Positions 9,148 through 15,924 of a stretch of DNA of 64,000 nucleotides are shown here, in pieces (position 1 is the first letter of the stretch; each line of letters begins with the position of its first letter). The stretch is from Flavobacterium sp. Its GTDB lineage: Bacteria > Bacteroidota > Bacteroidia > Flavobacteriales > Flavobacteriaceae. Where the stretch lies: assembly GCF_028689845.1 (NCBI RefSeq), contig NZ_JAQVCH010000006.1, positions 46,265 through 110,264 of the forward strand, written 5' to 3'. The notes beneath the pieces were generated by a model that saw only the letters and a list, made by a program, of their open reading frames with translations, was not told the origin of the DNA and did no database searches. The position numbers and the translations under genes were made by a program.

Positions 9148-9738
9148 TTAAAATAATCTCAATTGATATGGTACATTATATTTTGTACAATATTTTATTC
9201 TAAATTCATTCCAATCATTGCACTCAATCATTAAATCTATTGCTTGATTAATAAATATCTCCAAATTCATTCTTGATTCTGTAGTTAGATGTTGATGATG
9301 TTTATTTTTTCTTATACCTGGCAATATATATGGATTTATTATTCTTAGTAATGGTAATACTTCATTAGAAAATCTGTAATAAATAATTTCATTTGTATAT
9401 CTACCAACTTTCCATTTTTTATGCGAAATAGGATTTTCATATGGCCAAGAATTTAATCTGTAAATCTGTTGATAGTATTCCTGTTTAAATATTACCTTGT
9501 AATCGGATGGTTCTCTTAAAATTTGATTGTCTAAATGCTTTACTTTCCAAATGTCCTCAATTGAAGATAATAATCTTCTTTTTTCATTTTCTGCATCAAG
9601 CTCTTTGTCAGAGAACTTATCTTTAACTAAAGACTCTGTCTGTTCTAGTATAAATCTTTTTAAAGATTCGTTGTTTTTGGTTTCTTGTAATTGCTTTTGC
9701 TTAAGCAATTCATCATCTGAGATAATTGTCTTCTTCAT
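9148..9738 (-). CDS. P63C-domain protein
   Basis: A 196-residue protein. Residues 1-70 are charged and probably helical. Residues from about 80 match the P63C domain: YYQQIYRLNSWPY, a GRYTNEIIYYRF segment, a leucine-rich stretch, then KHHQHLTTE and a closing NDWNEF segment. P63C domains occur in phage and plasmid proteins and their biochemistry is unknown. The ATG lies 4 nt after the stop of the HTH-ImmA/IrrE gene, so the two are one transcript from the promoter at 10984-11014. The pairing suggests an effector/regulator module, but no catalytic motif is visible. Confidence 0.7.
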   Translation of the reverse strand: MKKTIISDDELLKQKQLQETKNNESLKRFILEQTESLVKDKFSDKELDAENEKRRLLSSIEDIWKVKHLDNQILREPSDYKVIFKQEYYQQIYRLNSWPYENPISHKKWKVGRYTNEIIYYRFSNEVLPLLRIINPYILPGIRKNKHHQHLTTESRMNLEIFINQAIDLMIECNDWNEFRIKYCTKYNVPYQLRLF

Positions 9739-9742
9739 TTTA

Positions 9743-10963
9743 TTAACTGTAAATTGTATTTCTAATTTTTTTTATATGGTCTGAAAATGAAGTACCATTT
9801 TCAAAGTCATGTTGTAACTTAGACTTTAATTTCTTAATGTCTGGATTGTGTTTTTTTGCTCTTCCCCATGCGTATTTATCTGTTTTAGGTGCATCATAGG
9901 CATTAAAAACATACACAAAACTAGGATCTATATTATTATTTAAAGCGTAACTTCTGACTAGATTATCATTATTAATAAATAATGAAGATTCAATAGTCTT
10001 AGATTTAGAAAATAAATATTCACGTGCAAAGTCATCAGCAGCTTTTTCTAATGGTGATATACTATCTAATCCTAATTCTTTTGAAATATGTGGATCAGAA
10101 ATTTTTATATCTTCCCAATCAAAAAGGACATGATAAAGTTCATGAATCAACCCAAACCATAAAGTTGGGTAGAAACCAACATAATCAGTTAAAGCGATAC
10201 ATGGTTTATCATTAATTGTAAAAGTAGCACCTCTAACATGGACTGATGGGAAAGAAGGCACAATAACAACTGTAATTCCAATATTAAAAAGTTGCTTTAT
10301 TACTTTGATTAAACCATTTTCAACATCCATTGATTGCCATCTTATACTTGGGAAATATTCAATCAAATTTTCTCTGTTGTAAATATTTGGGTTTCTTAGC
10401 TCTATACATTTCTGCTCAGCTAAATATATCCAATTATTTAAACTACAATTACTTTTAGCACGTTTTCCTGCACTAAAGGCTATACTTATATTAGGTTCTT
10501 TATATTCAAAAATAGACCTTAAGCCAAAGTAATTGCAAATTGAATTATTAATCTCGGTGTAATTAGTTAAAGTTTTTATAAGCCCAACTTTTCGTAATTC
10601 TGCTAAATCAAACTTTTCATTAATAAATTTCACTAAATCACCAGAAACTATATCATTTAAACCAATCGCATGAACCTCTTGTACTTTTTCTAAATATAAA
10701 TTAACAACTTCATCTAATTGTATACCTAGAAAATTAGATAATTTAACAAGTTGTGTATAGTCTATCATTTTCTGTTCTCCGGTAATGATACCATCTAAAC
10801 TTCTAGCAGACATTCCCATAATGTTTAATGCTGTTGTTTTAGGTATTTCAAGGCTTTCTAATCGGTTTAAAAAAAGCTCACTTAATGATTCCTTAACCTT
10901 TACTGGTTTAGGTTCAAAAAGTCTTTTTAGTATTTCGTCGCTATCGTGACTATTGTATTGCAT
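9743..10963 (-). CDS. HTH and ImmA/IrrE-type metallopeptidase
   Basis: A 406-residue protein. The N-terminus is an XRE-like HTH (SLEIPKTTALNIMGMSARSL near 37-56, then a second helical segment to about 90). The C-terminal half is an ImmA/IrrE peptidase with zinc motif HELYH at 274-278. In known cases ImmA-type peptidases cleave phage-type or stress repressors. I place the start at the ATG at 10963. A longer reading from a TTG at 10975 would begin only 9 nt from the -7 element. It is the first gene of a two-gene operon with the P63C gene. Confidence 0.82.
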   Translation of the reverse strand: MQYNSHDSDEILKRLFEPKPVKVKESLSELFLNRLESLEIPKTTALNIMGMSARSLDGIITGEQKMIDYTQLVKLSNFLGIQLDEVVNLYLEKVQEVHAIGLNDIVSGDLVKFINEKFDLAELRKVGLIKTLTNYTEINNSICNYFGLRSIFEYKEPNISIAFSAGKRAKSNCSLNNWIYLAEQKCIELRNPNIYNRENLIEYFPSIRWQSMDVENGLIKVIKQLFNIGITVVIVPSFPSVHVRGATFTINDKPCIALTDYVGFYPTLWFGLIHELYHVLFDWEDIKISDPHISKELGLDSISPLEKAADDFAREYLFSKSKTIESSLFINNDNLVRSYALNNNIDPSFVYVFNAYDAPKTDKYAWGRAKKHNPDIKKLKSKLQHDFENGTSFSDHIKKIRNTIYS

Positions 10964-10983
10964 AAGATGTATCAATGTTTATA

Positions 10984-11014
10984 CAAAAATAAGTTATATA
11001 TCCTTATAAAACAA
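10984..11014 (-). promoter_or_regulatory. Promoter of the HTH-ImmA/P63C operon
   Basis: On the minus strand TTG (11014-11012), a 20-nt spacer and TATTTTTG (10991-10984) match the Bacteroidota TTG-N19/20-TAnnTTTG pattern. The ATG at 10963 is 20 nt downstream of the -7 element, giving a short leader. Confidence 0.65.
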
Positions 11015-11300
11015 GGGTTTTTTAAAATAAAATGTATCAATACAATCTTTTTTTTGTTAAGTAATGTCTTTGATGCAATACTCCCTAATTATTGTTTTTA
11101 AAGTTTATCAATTAAAATCATTACAAAGTATATGATAAAATAAAATACAACATAAAACAGCAATTACGATTATCGACATAACCATAAATAAAAAAATAGG
11201 AACGCTATCGCTGACCTTTTTGCACCCACCCAACCCAACGCTCTGCCAACGCTCTAGTGGTTTTCTCCCAACGCCATAAGCACTTGTTTTTTCCCCAGCT

Positions 11301-11373
11301 GTGCAAAGCATTTTTTGCCTGTTTTATCTTTCCAACCCAATCGCGCATAAAACAGGCAAAAAAAGCCCTGCAC
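11301..11373 (-). repeat. Stem-loop 1
   Basis: Perfect 17-bp arms at 11311-11327 and 11347-11363 (TTTTTTGCCTGTTTTAT and its complement) surround a 19-nt loop. Outer arms GTGCA (11301-11305) and TGCAC (11369-11373) extend it, with two intervening positions that pair as G-U only on the minus strand. A further AGTGGTTTT/AAAACCACT pair (11256-11264, 11412-11420) encloses the whole element. Confidence 0.8.
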
Positions 11374-11428
11374 TTTCCCAACGCTCGAAAAACAAAAGCT
11401 TCCCAACGCTAAAAACCACTCCCAAGCT

Positions 11429-11521
11429 ATTTTACATAATGAAGGCAACATTATAGTTCAAAAAAAAGCGTTAATATTTTCGATGGTTTTTTTTTAGAAC
11501 TATAATTTCATTATGTAAAAT
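11429..11521 (-). repeat. Stem-loop 2
   Basis: ATTTTACATAATGAA at 11429-11443 pairs with 11507-11521, and ATTATAGTTC at 11450-11459 pairs with 11497-11506. An A tract at 11460-11467 faces a T tract at 11487-11495. A six-base bulge (11444-11449) is the main interruption. Total paired length is more than 30 bp. Confidence 0.85.
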
Positions 11522-11571
11522 ATCCGCTCAGCCAACGCTCCCACCCAAAAGCGGTAAAGTATTTGCATTGT

Positions 11572-11659
11572 TTTTTGAAGATGCCATTACGTTTTTAAAC
11601 AACATTTCTATTAGGTAAAAAATATCCATTCCAAAAGAAAAATCAGGCATCCTCAAAAA
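11572..11659 (-). repeat. Stem-loop 3
   Basis: TTTTTGAAGATGCC at 11572-11585 is complementary to 11646-11659 with one difference, which becomes a G-U pair on the minus strand. The loop is 60 nt. Confidence 0.7.
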
Positions 11660-11672
11660 TCAAATTTGCCCA

Positions 11673-11862
11673 CAAGAGTATCGTTTTTTATTTGCCAGAA
11701 GAGTAGTAGTAAATTGCTTTTAAGCTGTCTTGATGCTAACCAATACTAAACAACAATTCCATAAAGAGAGAAAACAAATTTTCAACAGAACCTATGAAGC
11801 ATCAAGCCAACAATAAAAGCAATCAGAAAAACTCGTTAAGCAAATAAAAAACGATATCCTTG
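11673..11862 (-). repeat. Stem-loop 4 with nested stems
   Basis: The outer arms are 23 nt long (11673-11695 and 11840-11862) with two differences. Nested inside are ATTGCTTTT/AAAAGCAAT (11713-11721, 11815-11823) and CTTGATGCT/AGCATCAAG (11729-11737, 11798-11806). The nesting makes one long branched or interrupted hairpin of 190 nt. Confidence 0.85.
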
Positions 11863-11895
11863 TTTCGCTTCTGCCCACGCACTAGGTAAGTTCAG

Positions 11896-11920
11896 TTGGG
11901 GAAATCTTCCATTTCCCCAA
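11896..11920 (-). repeat. Stem-loop 5, perfect short palindrome
   Basis: TTGGGGAAAT (11896-11905) and ATTTCCCCAA (11911-11920) form a perfect 10-bp stem around the loop CTTCC. It has no T tract long enough for a clear terminator. Confidence 0.8.
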
Positions 11921-11936
11921 ACCCCTATGGATGCAA

Positions 11937-12008
11937 TTTTTTTTAAAATAATGCTAGAAATTTTTCACTCCGATTGACGAATAGCGGTAGGCATTATTTC
12001 AAAAAAAA
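11937..12008 (-). repeat. Stem-loop 6
   Basis: AAATAATGC at 11946-11954 pairs with 11991-11999. Flanking tracts of eight T (11937-11944) and eight A (12001-12008) extend the stem to about 18-20 bp, with one G-U on the minus strand. Confidence 0.7.
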
Positions 12009-12191
12009 CAGCTCAAATTGAAGCTTATCCGAATGTTGGTTTTTGAATGGAAAGTTTAGGGCTTCCTTGCGATTATGGAATGGATAAAAAAACGATTATT
12101 CTTTTTTAGTTTGATTGGTGGTTATTCCGTACTTATTTGCACCATAACTCCCATATAAGTCCGCATTATAGACAAATTAGTGCAAAATAAA

Positions 12192-12215
12192 AAACCCACT
12201 CTTTCGAATGGGTTT
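12192..12215 (-). terminator. Rho-independent terminator of the first MARQKG gene
   Basis: The arms AAACCCACTC (12192-12201) and GAATGGGTTT (12206-12215) flank a 4-nt loop. The single difference is a G-U pair in the minus-strand RNA, and a run of U follows on that strand. It lies 47 bp after the stop of the minus-strand gene. Confidence 0.75.
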
Positions 12216-12262
12216 ACTTTGCAACATTGCAGACTTTGCAAACTTGCAAACTGATGGTCTTT

Positions 12263-13066
12263 TTAGAATACTTCTTGAACTTTCATTGCGTTACCTGCAT
12301 TGAATAAGTAGTAATTTCCGCTAACTTCTTGATAAAATTCGATACCAACACAACCCAATACAGCAATATTTGAAGTTAAGGTTGGAGAACCTGGCAAAGA
12401 AGCAGTAATATCAATTAAAGAAGTTACAGCATTAACAGGAGTATAAGCAGAATAAGCAATATCTGATAACTCATTTAAGATTGGTTCAGCTGGTTCATAA
12501 GCACTAGTAGCAGGATTATAAACAAAATCTGAAACAGCAGCTAAAGCGTTGATAATTCTAAAATGCGTTGCACCTGATGGAACATTTAAAAAACTTAAAG
12601 GATTAAAAGCAGGTAATGATAATGTACTTTCATTTCTATCAACTGTTGCAGTCAATGTAAATGGAGCACTAAGAATACCATTAAAAGAAATGTTTTTATT
12701 AAAATCCAATCCTTTCAAATATTGAGGTTGCTGCGAAATCAGAATAGCTCTTTGTCCTCTGGCTTCTGAACCATCTTCAATATTTATTTTTTTCATAATA
12801 GCAGTTAATCTACCTGTAAATTGACTATCAGTCATTTGTTTCATTAAAGCTGATAAAGCAATTCTAACAGATTTTCCTGCCATTGCACATGCTGCAAATT
12901 CAGACATGTTTTCACGAGTACGAACAAAACCAGGTGCAGTTTTAACTTGTTCTGCTGTTGGTCCTCCTTTTAATCCAGCAAAGTAACCTGTGTTACCTTT
13001 AATTTTAAAATGTCGAACTTCTCCAAGAGTTCCAACATACTTTACATGACCTTTTTGTCTTGCCAT
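12263..13066 (-). CDS. MARQKG-family protein, first paralogue
   Basis: A 267-residue protein with no signal peptide or membrane segment. It is clearly related to the 251-residue protein at 14447-15202. Shared features in order are MARQKG at the N-terminus, GTxG, KGG, RTREN near 50, AGK..R, RGQR or RGLR near 105, L..APF, GATHF or GTTHF with II, and a C-terminal EFYQEV motif. I know this as a recurrent family in flavobacteria but not a function. The basic start (MARQKGHVK) suggests nucleic-acid or particle contact. It has its own terminator and is divergent from the SNase gene. Confidence 0.7.
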   Translation of the reverse strand: MARQKGHVKYVGTLGEVRHFKIKGNTGYFAGLKGGPTAEQVKTAPGFVRTRENMSEFAACAMAGKSVRIALSALMKQMTDSQFTGRLTAIMKKINIEDGSEARGQRAILISQQPQYLKGLDFNKNISFNGILSAPFTLTATVDRNESTLSLPAFNPLSFLNVPSGATHFRIINALAAVSDFVYNPATSAYEPAEPILNELSDIAYSAYTPVNAVTSLIDITASLPGSPTLTSNIAVLGCVGIEFYQEVSGNYYLFNAGNAMKVQEVF

Positions 13067-13156
13067 TTTTTTAAATTTTAAATTAATATTATTTCAAAAA
13101 TTTTACTTAAATTTAACACGTAAAACATTGACAAACAACATATTAAATAAAGCAAT

Positions 13157-13651
13157 GTGAAGCATTTTAACGCTAACGAAATAACAATCAAAAAAAACCT
13201 TCTTAAAATTATAAAGTTTGTTGATGGTGATGGTATTATTTTAGAAGATATTATTTCAAAAAAAGAATTTGAAGTTAGATTTTTAGGTATAGATGCACCC
13301 GAAATTAATTATTGTAAAAAGATAAAACAAGATGAAAAAGAGTTACAACTTCCAGCTGCACTATTAATAAAATTGGGTTATTTATCATTTAACTTTTTAA
13401 AAGATCAAGTTAATTTGGGCGAATATTGCACATTAGTACAGGAGCAAAATAATTTAGTTGATAAATATGGTAGACATTTAGGCTATCTTATTTTAAATGA
13501 TGGTAGAGTTTTAAACGAAATTATGATAAAAGAGGGCTATGCAAAGCCATATAACGAGGTTTTCTGTGAAATGCTTCCAATGTATCAAGAGTGGAATTTA
13601 CAAGCTAAAAACAGCTTAAAAGGATTATATTCTTTAGTGAATAAATTTTAA
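13157..13651 (+). CDS. Thermonuclease (SNase)-like nuclease
   Basis: A 164-residue protein with the staphylococcal-nuclease fold motifs: FVDGDGIIL, then VRFLGIDAPE (catalytic Arg, calcium-ligand Asp, catalytic Glu), then DKYGRHLGYL with the second Arg, and NEIMIKEGYAKPY. All catalytic positions are present. There is no signal peptide, so it is either cytoplasmic or uses another route. The start is a GTG at 13157; the ATG two bases earlier runs directly into TGA. The divergent partner is the MARQKG gene, 90 bp away. A strong terminator follows at 13691-13728. Confidence 0.8.
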   Translation: MKHFNANEITIKKNLLKIIKFVDGDGIILEDIISKKEFEVRFLGIDAPEINYCKKIKQDEKELQLPAALLIKLGYLSFNFLKDQVNLGEYCTLVQEQNNLVDKYGRHLGYLILNDGRVLNEIMIKEGYAKPYNEVFCEMLPMYQEWNLQAKNSLKGLYSLVNKF

Positions 13652-13661
13652 AATGATTGTA

Positions 13662-13679
13662 GACTAAATGTGGACTAAA
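13662..13679 (+). repeat. GACTAAA direct repeat, possible integrase arm sites
   Basis: GACTAAA occurs at 13662-13668 and 13673-13679, 11 bp apart (one helical turn), just after the SNase stop. Similar short spaced repeats lie near attachment sites of tyrosine integrases in Bacteroidota. No integrase gene is in the window. Confidence 0.35.
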
Positions 13680-13690
13680 ACTACAAATAA

Positions 13691-13728
13691 AAAACCCTAA
13701 CTTACTGACTAACAGTGGTTAGGGTTTT
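13691..13728 (+). terminator. Terminator after the SNase gene
   Basis: Perfect 11-bp arms AAAACCCTAAC (13691-13701) and GTTAGGGTTTT (13718-13728) flank a 16-nt loop and are followed by a short T-rich run. The element could work in both directions. Confidence 0.75.
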
Positions 13729-13733
13729 AATTA

Positions 13734-13825
13734 AGCGGAGAAAGAGGGATTTGTAACACCTCTTTCAAGCCTTTAATTATAAGGCTTTATAACTTATTCA
13801 AAATGAGTGCACCGAATTGTGCACC
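13734..13825. other. Possible attachment site: tRNA-end-like sequence, hairpins and GTGCACC repeat
   Basis: AGCGGAGAAAGAGGGATT at 13734-13751 resembles the reverse complement of a tRNA 3' end (TpsiC arm and acceptor), but the rest of a tRNA is absent. GAAAGAGG/CCTCTTTC (13740-13747, 13759-13766) and AAGCCTT/AAGGCTT (13767-13773, 13781-13787) are back-to-back hairpins. GTGCACC is repeated at 13807-13813 and 13819-13825. Together these suggest an element boundary. Confidence 0.35.
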
Positions 13826-13932
13826 TTTAAATTTAAATCAATTTATTACTTGTATTGATAGTATCAAAATTAATGAATTGTAATTAAAATACCAATTAAA
13901 TAGTTCAATATTTAGTACTGTTTGCTTGAAAT

Positions 13933-14136
13933 TTATCCAATAATTAAAGGCTCTACTTGTTCATATTTTAAGCTAGTGTACTGGCAGAACTCTTCTATGC
14001 TCACAAACTCATTTTCAAGCTTTGAGAGGTCTTTTCTAATCTTTTGCAACAATCTTATGCTTTGACGGTAGGACTTGCCTGTAATGCGTTGTATGTCCTT
14101 TGGGTAGATGCATATGCGTTTGGGTTCTGTTCTCAT
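13933..14136 (-). CDS. Small HTH-like protein
   Basis: A 67-residue basic protein. YPKDIQRITGKSYRQSIRLLQKI near residues 11-33 looks like a helix-turn-helix, followed by VSIEEFCQYTSLKYEQVEPLI, a second helical pair. Similar small proteins are widespread in flavobacteria without a known role. It is divergent from the second MARQKG gene across 310 bp, so it is a candidate regulator of that cassette through the dyad at 14292-14324. The DNA-binding role is inferred. Confidence 0.55.
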   Translation of the reverse strand: MRTEPKRICIYPKDIQRITGKSYRQSIRLLQKIRKDLSKLENEFVSIEEFCQYTSLKYEQVEPLIIG

Positions 14137-14291
14137 ACTTTATCCTTGGTTATGACTTGGCTTTGAGTAGTCTTTGGGTTGGACTTGGGTTTACTTTTCA
14201 AAATTTAAAGTTACTGAAAAATATGTTTCCATTTATGGGTGCAATTTACTTCAATTTTGATGGTGTTTTAAGTGTCATTTGTGTTGATATG

Positions 14292-14324
14292 TGACATTTA
14301 TACCATTGATTGTCATATGGTATA
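14292..14324. promoter_or_regulatory. Operator-like overlapping dyads upstream of the MARQKG/DUF5675 cassette
   Basis: TATACCAT (14299-14306) and ATGGTATA (14317-14324) are perfect inverted arms 10 bp apart. TGACA (14292-14296) and TGTCA (14311-14315) form an interleaved second pair. They lie in the 310-bp spacer between the small HTH gene and the MARQKG gene. A near-promoter TAATATTTG occurs about 80 nt before the MARQKG start. I see nothing else in this spacer. Confidence 0.5.
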
Positions 14325-14446
14325 GCTTCGTAGTGTGAATTTTTAGTTTAAGTGTAATATTTGCCTTGAAATCAATCGAAAGGGTGGCAACCGAATGTGG
14401 ATTGAGGGAGTGTGAAATTGATTTTTGAACTTAAATTTTTGACATT

Positions 14447-15202
14447 ATGGCTAGACAGAAAGGCATAATTAAATTAAAAGGTACTATCGGGGATATTACC
14501 TTTTACAAAACCCAAGACGGACACTTAGCGAGAGAAAAAGGCGGTATTGACGCTAGTAGAATCAAGAGTGATCCTGCGTTTCAGAGAACGCGTGAGAATG
14601 GGGCTGAATTTGGCCGTGCAGGTGCTGCCGGAAAGATTCTTAGAACTTCTTTGAGAGCATTGCTTTTAAATTCTGCTGATAGTAGAATGGTGAGCAGACT
14701 TACTCAAAGAATGGTGAAAGTTATCCAAGCGGATTTGGTTAGCGAAAGAGGTTTGCGGAATGTAATTGATGGTGAGGCGGAATTACTTGCTGGATTCGAG
14801 TTTAACATTCGTGGAAAGCTTGGAACAAGCTTGTATGCACCTTTTGCGGGAGCAATTGACCGAGTAACGGGAGAAATCTCTGTTTCATTGGCTCCGTTTG
14901 TTCCAGCAAACATGATTGCAGCACCAACTGGAACGACTCACTTTAAAATCATTTCTGCGGGAGCAGAAGTAGATTTTGAAGCTGAAACGTTTGTGGTGGA
15001 AAACTCTGAAACTGCTATTTTACCATGGGATGCAGCTCCAACAGTTGCCATCAACCAGGTGAATACTGTTACACCTAACAGTACCAAACCTTTGTTTTTG
15101 GCTCTTGGATTAGAGTTCTATCAAGAGGTGAATGGGCAAATGTATCCGTTGAAAAATGGAGCGTTTAATCCACTTTCTTTGGTGCAGGTAAGCGGTCTGT
15201 AA
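14447..15202 (+). CDS. MARQKG-family protein, second paralogue
   Basis: A 251-residue soluble protein related to the one at 12263-13066. Visible blocks are MARQKGIIKLKGTIGDI, EKGG, RTREN near 48, AGKILR near 63, an Arg-rich RLTQRMVKV region, a GFEFN block, APF, GTTHFKII near 165 and LEFYQEV near 227. The second half is rich in beta-forming and Ala/Thr segments, like a virion or fibre protein, but no homology to a named family is evident. It heads a plus-strand group with the DUF5675 gene (35 bp on) and two small membrane proteins. Function unknown. Confidence 0.7.
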   Translation: MARQKGIIKLKGTIGDITFYKTQDGHLAREKGGIDASRIKSDPAFQRTRENGAEFGRAGAAGKILRTSLRALLLNSADSRMVSRLTQRMVKVIQADLVSERGLRNVIDGEAELLAGFEFNIRGKLGTSLYAPFAGAIDRVTGEISVSLAPFVPANMIAAPTGTTHFKIISAGAEVDFEAETFVVENSETAILPWDAAPTVAINQVNTVTPNSTKPLFLALGLEFYQEVNGQMYPLKNGAFNPLSLVQVSGL

Positions 15203-15237
15203 TCAGTAGTTAGAATTTAAAATCATCGAATTTAAGT

Positions 15238-15645
15238 ATGGTTTTGCTTTTAACTAGAACTTATTTCCCTGAAGGAACAAATGGCAAACTCGAATGTGAG
15301 GGTCAATTGATTAGTTATACAATCGAATTACCTTGGAAGAATAATGAAAGGCGAGTTTCCTGTATTCCTGAAGGGGAATATTTTATAGAGAAGCGGTACA
15401 GTCAGAAGTTCAAATGGCATTTGCATGTGCTTGGAGTAGACAACAGAAGTTTGATTTTGTTTCATCCTGCTAATAATGCGTTAAAAGAATTAAATGGTTG
15501 TATTGCACCGGTAACGAAGTTATCGGGTCCAGGTTTAGGATTGTTATCGCGAAAAGCTTTTGAGAAACTAAAAGATCAAGTTTATAAAGCTTTAGATAGA
15601 AAAGAGTCTGTTTTATTGATTGTTCAATCGACCTACCAGAAGTAG
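15238..15645 (+). CDS. DUF5675-family protein, possibly peptidoglycan-related
   Basis: A 135-residue protein with DUF5675 features: an ELPW..N segment, SCIPEGEYFIEKRYS, and LILFHPANNALKELNGCI followed by a Ser-Arg-Lys-Ala-Phe helix. The His...Gly-Cys-Ile arrangement recalls the His/Cys site of YkuD-type L,D-transpeptidases. A cell-wall role is therefore possible but unproven. The family occurs in phages and bacteria. It sits between a MARQKG gene and two small membrane proteins, as a lysis or envelope gene would. Confidence 0.65.
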   Translation: MVLLLTRTYFPEGTNGKLECEGQLISYTIELPWKNNERRVSCIPEGEYFIEKRYSQKFKWHLHVLGVDNRSLILFHPANNALKELNGCIAPVTKLSGPGLGLLSRKAFEKLKDQVYKALDRKESVLLIVQSTYQK

Positions 15646-15663
15646 GTTTTAATACTTAGCCTT

Positions 15664-15924
15664 ATGAATATAGCTAAACGAGCGAAAGCTCCCACCCCTA
15701 AGTTTTTCAAGATTTTGCGTACCATTGGATTGGCTTTATTGGGCATTAGTGGTTCAGTTATGGCTGCACCAGTAGCTTTGCCTTCCGCTGTGGTAACCGC
15801 TGCAGGATATATAGCTGTTGCCGGAGGTGTGATGTCGGCAGTAAGTCAAGTTACTGTTGATGATTCTGCTAAAAAAGAAGCGGAAGAAGAAAACACCACC
15901 CAAGAGGATAAACCAGATGGCTAA
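15664..15924 (+). CDS. Small membrane protein, holin-like
   Basis: An 86-residue protein with a basic N-terminus (KRAKAPTPKFFK), one or two hydrophobic stretches (IGLALLGISGSVMAAPVALP and VVTAAGYIAVAGGVMSAVS) and an acidic tail (KKEAEEENTTQEDK). Size, charge layout and position after the DUF5675 gene resemble phage holins. Its end overlaps the next gene by 8 nt. No family is recognised. Confidence 0.6.
   Translation: MNIAKRAKAPTPKFFKILRTIGLALLGISGSVMAAPVALPSAVVTAAGYIAVAGGVMSAVSQVTVDDSAKKEAEEENTTQEDKPDG

Larger units (their letters stand above)
11235..11539 (-). repeat. Six CCAACGC(T/C) direct repeats
   Basis: CCAACGCT occurs at 11235-11242, 11246-11253, 11378-11385, 11403-11410 and 11532-11539. 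CCAACGCC occurs at 11268-11275. All lie in one orientation (GCGTTGG on the minus strand) within 305 bp. The copies sit between or beside the stem-loops rather than inside their arms. Confidence 0.8.
11229..12008 (-). other. Run of long stem-loops, possible structured RNA or transfer-type site
   Basis: The stretch 11015-12262 has no convincing gene. Within it, consecutive inverted repeats fill most of 11301-12008 and are listed separately. Where the two arms differ, the change usually keeps a G-U pair if the minus strand is the RNA: two cases in the first element, and one each at 11572-11659, 11673-11862 and 11937-12008. Only one difference favours the plus strand. That points to a minus-strand structured RNA. 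An oriT, single-strand origin or remnant of a mobile element is an alternative. I see nothing definable in 12009-12191. Confidence 0.5.

Noticed and set aside
10964..10975. TTG start for the HTH-ImmA gene
   Set aside because: It leaves only 8 nt after the promoter -7 element. The ATG at 10963 fits better.
11108..11451. Minus-strand frames of 65-67 codons in the structured region
   Set aside because: They run across the stem-loops and CCAACGC repeats, have odd composition (many Cys, Trp and Phe), and no promoter or start signal.
11235..11539. CRISPR array
   Set aside because: Repeats are only 8 bp, spacing is irregular (11 to over 100 bp), and no cas gene is present.
11229..12008. Retron non-coding RNA
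   Set aside because: No reverse transcriptase gene is near, and the structure has more stems than a retron msr-msd.
13734..13787. An intact tRNA gene
   Set aside because: Only a part resembling a tRNA 3' end is visible; no anticodon or D arm can be folded.
14100..14294. A 64-codon plus-strand frame
   Set aside because: It overlaps the start of the small HTH gene on the other strand and the operator-like spacer, with no protein features.
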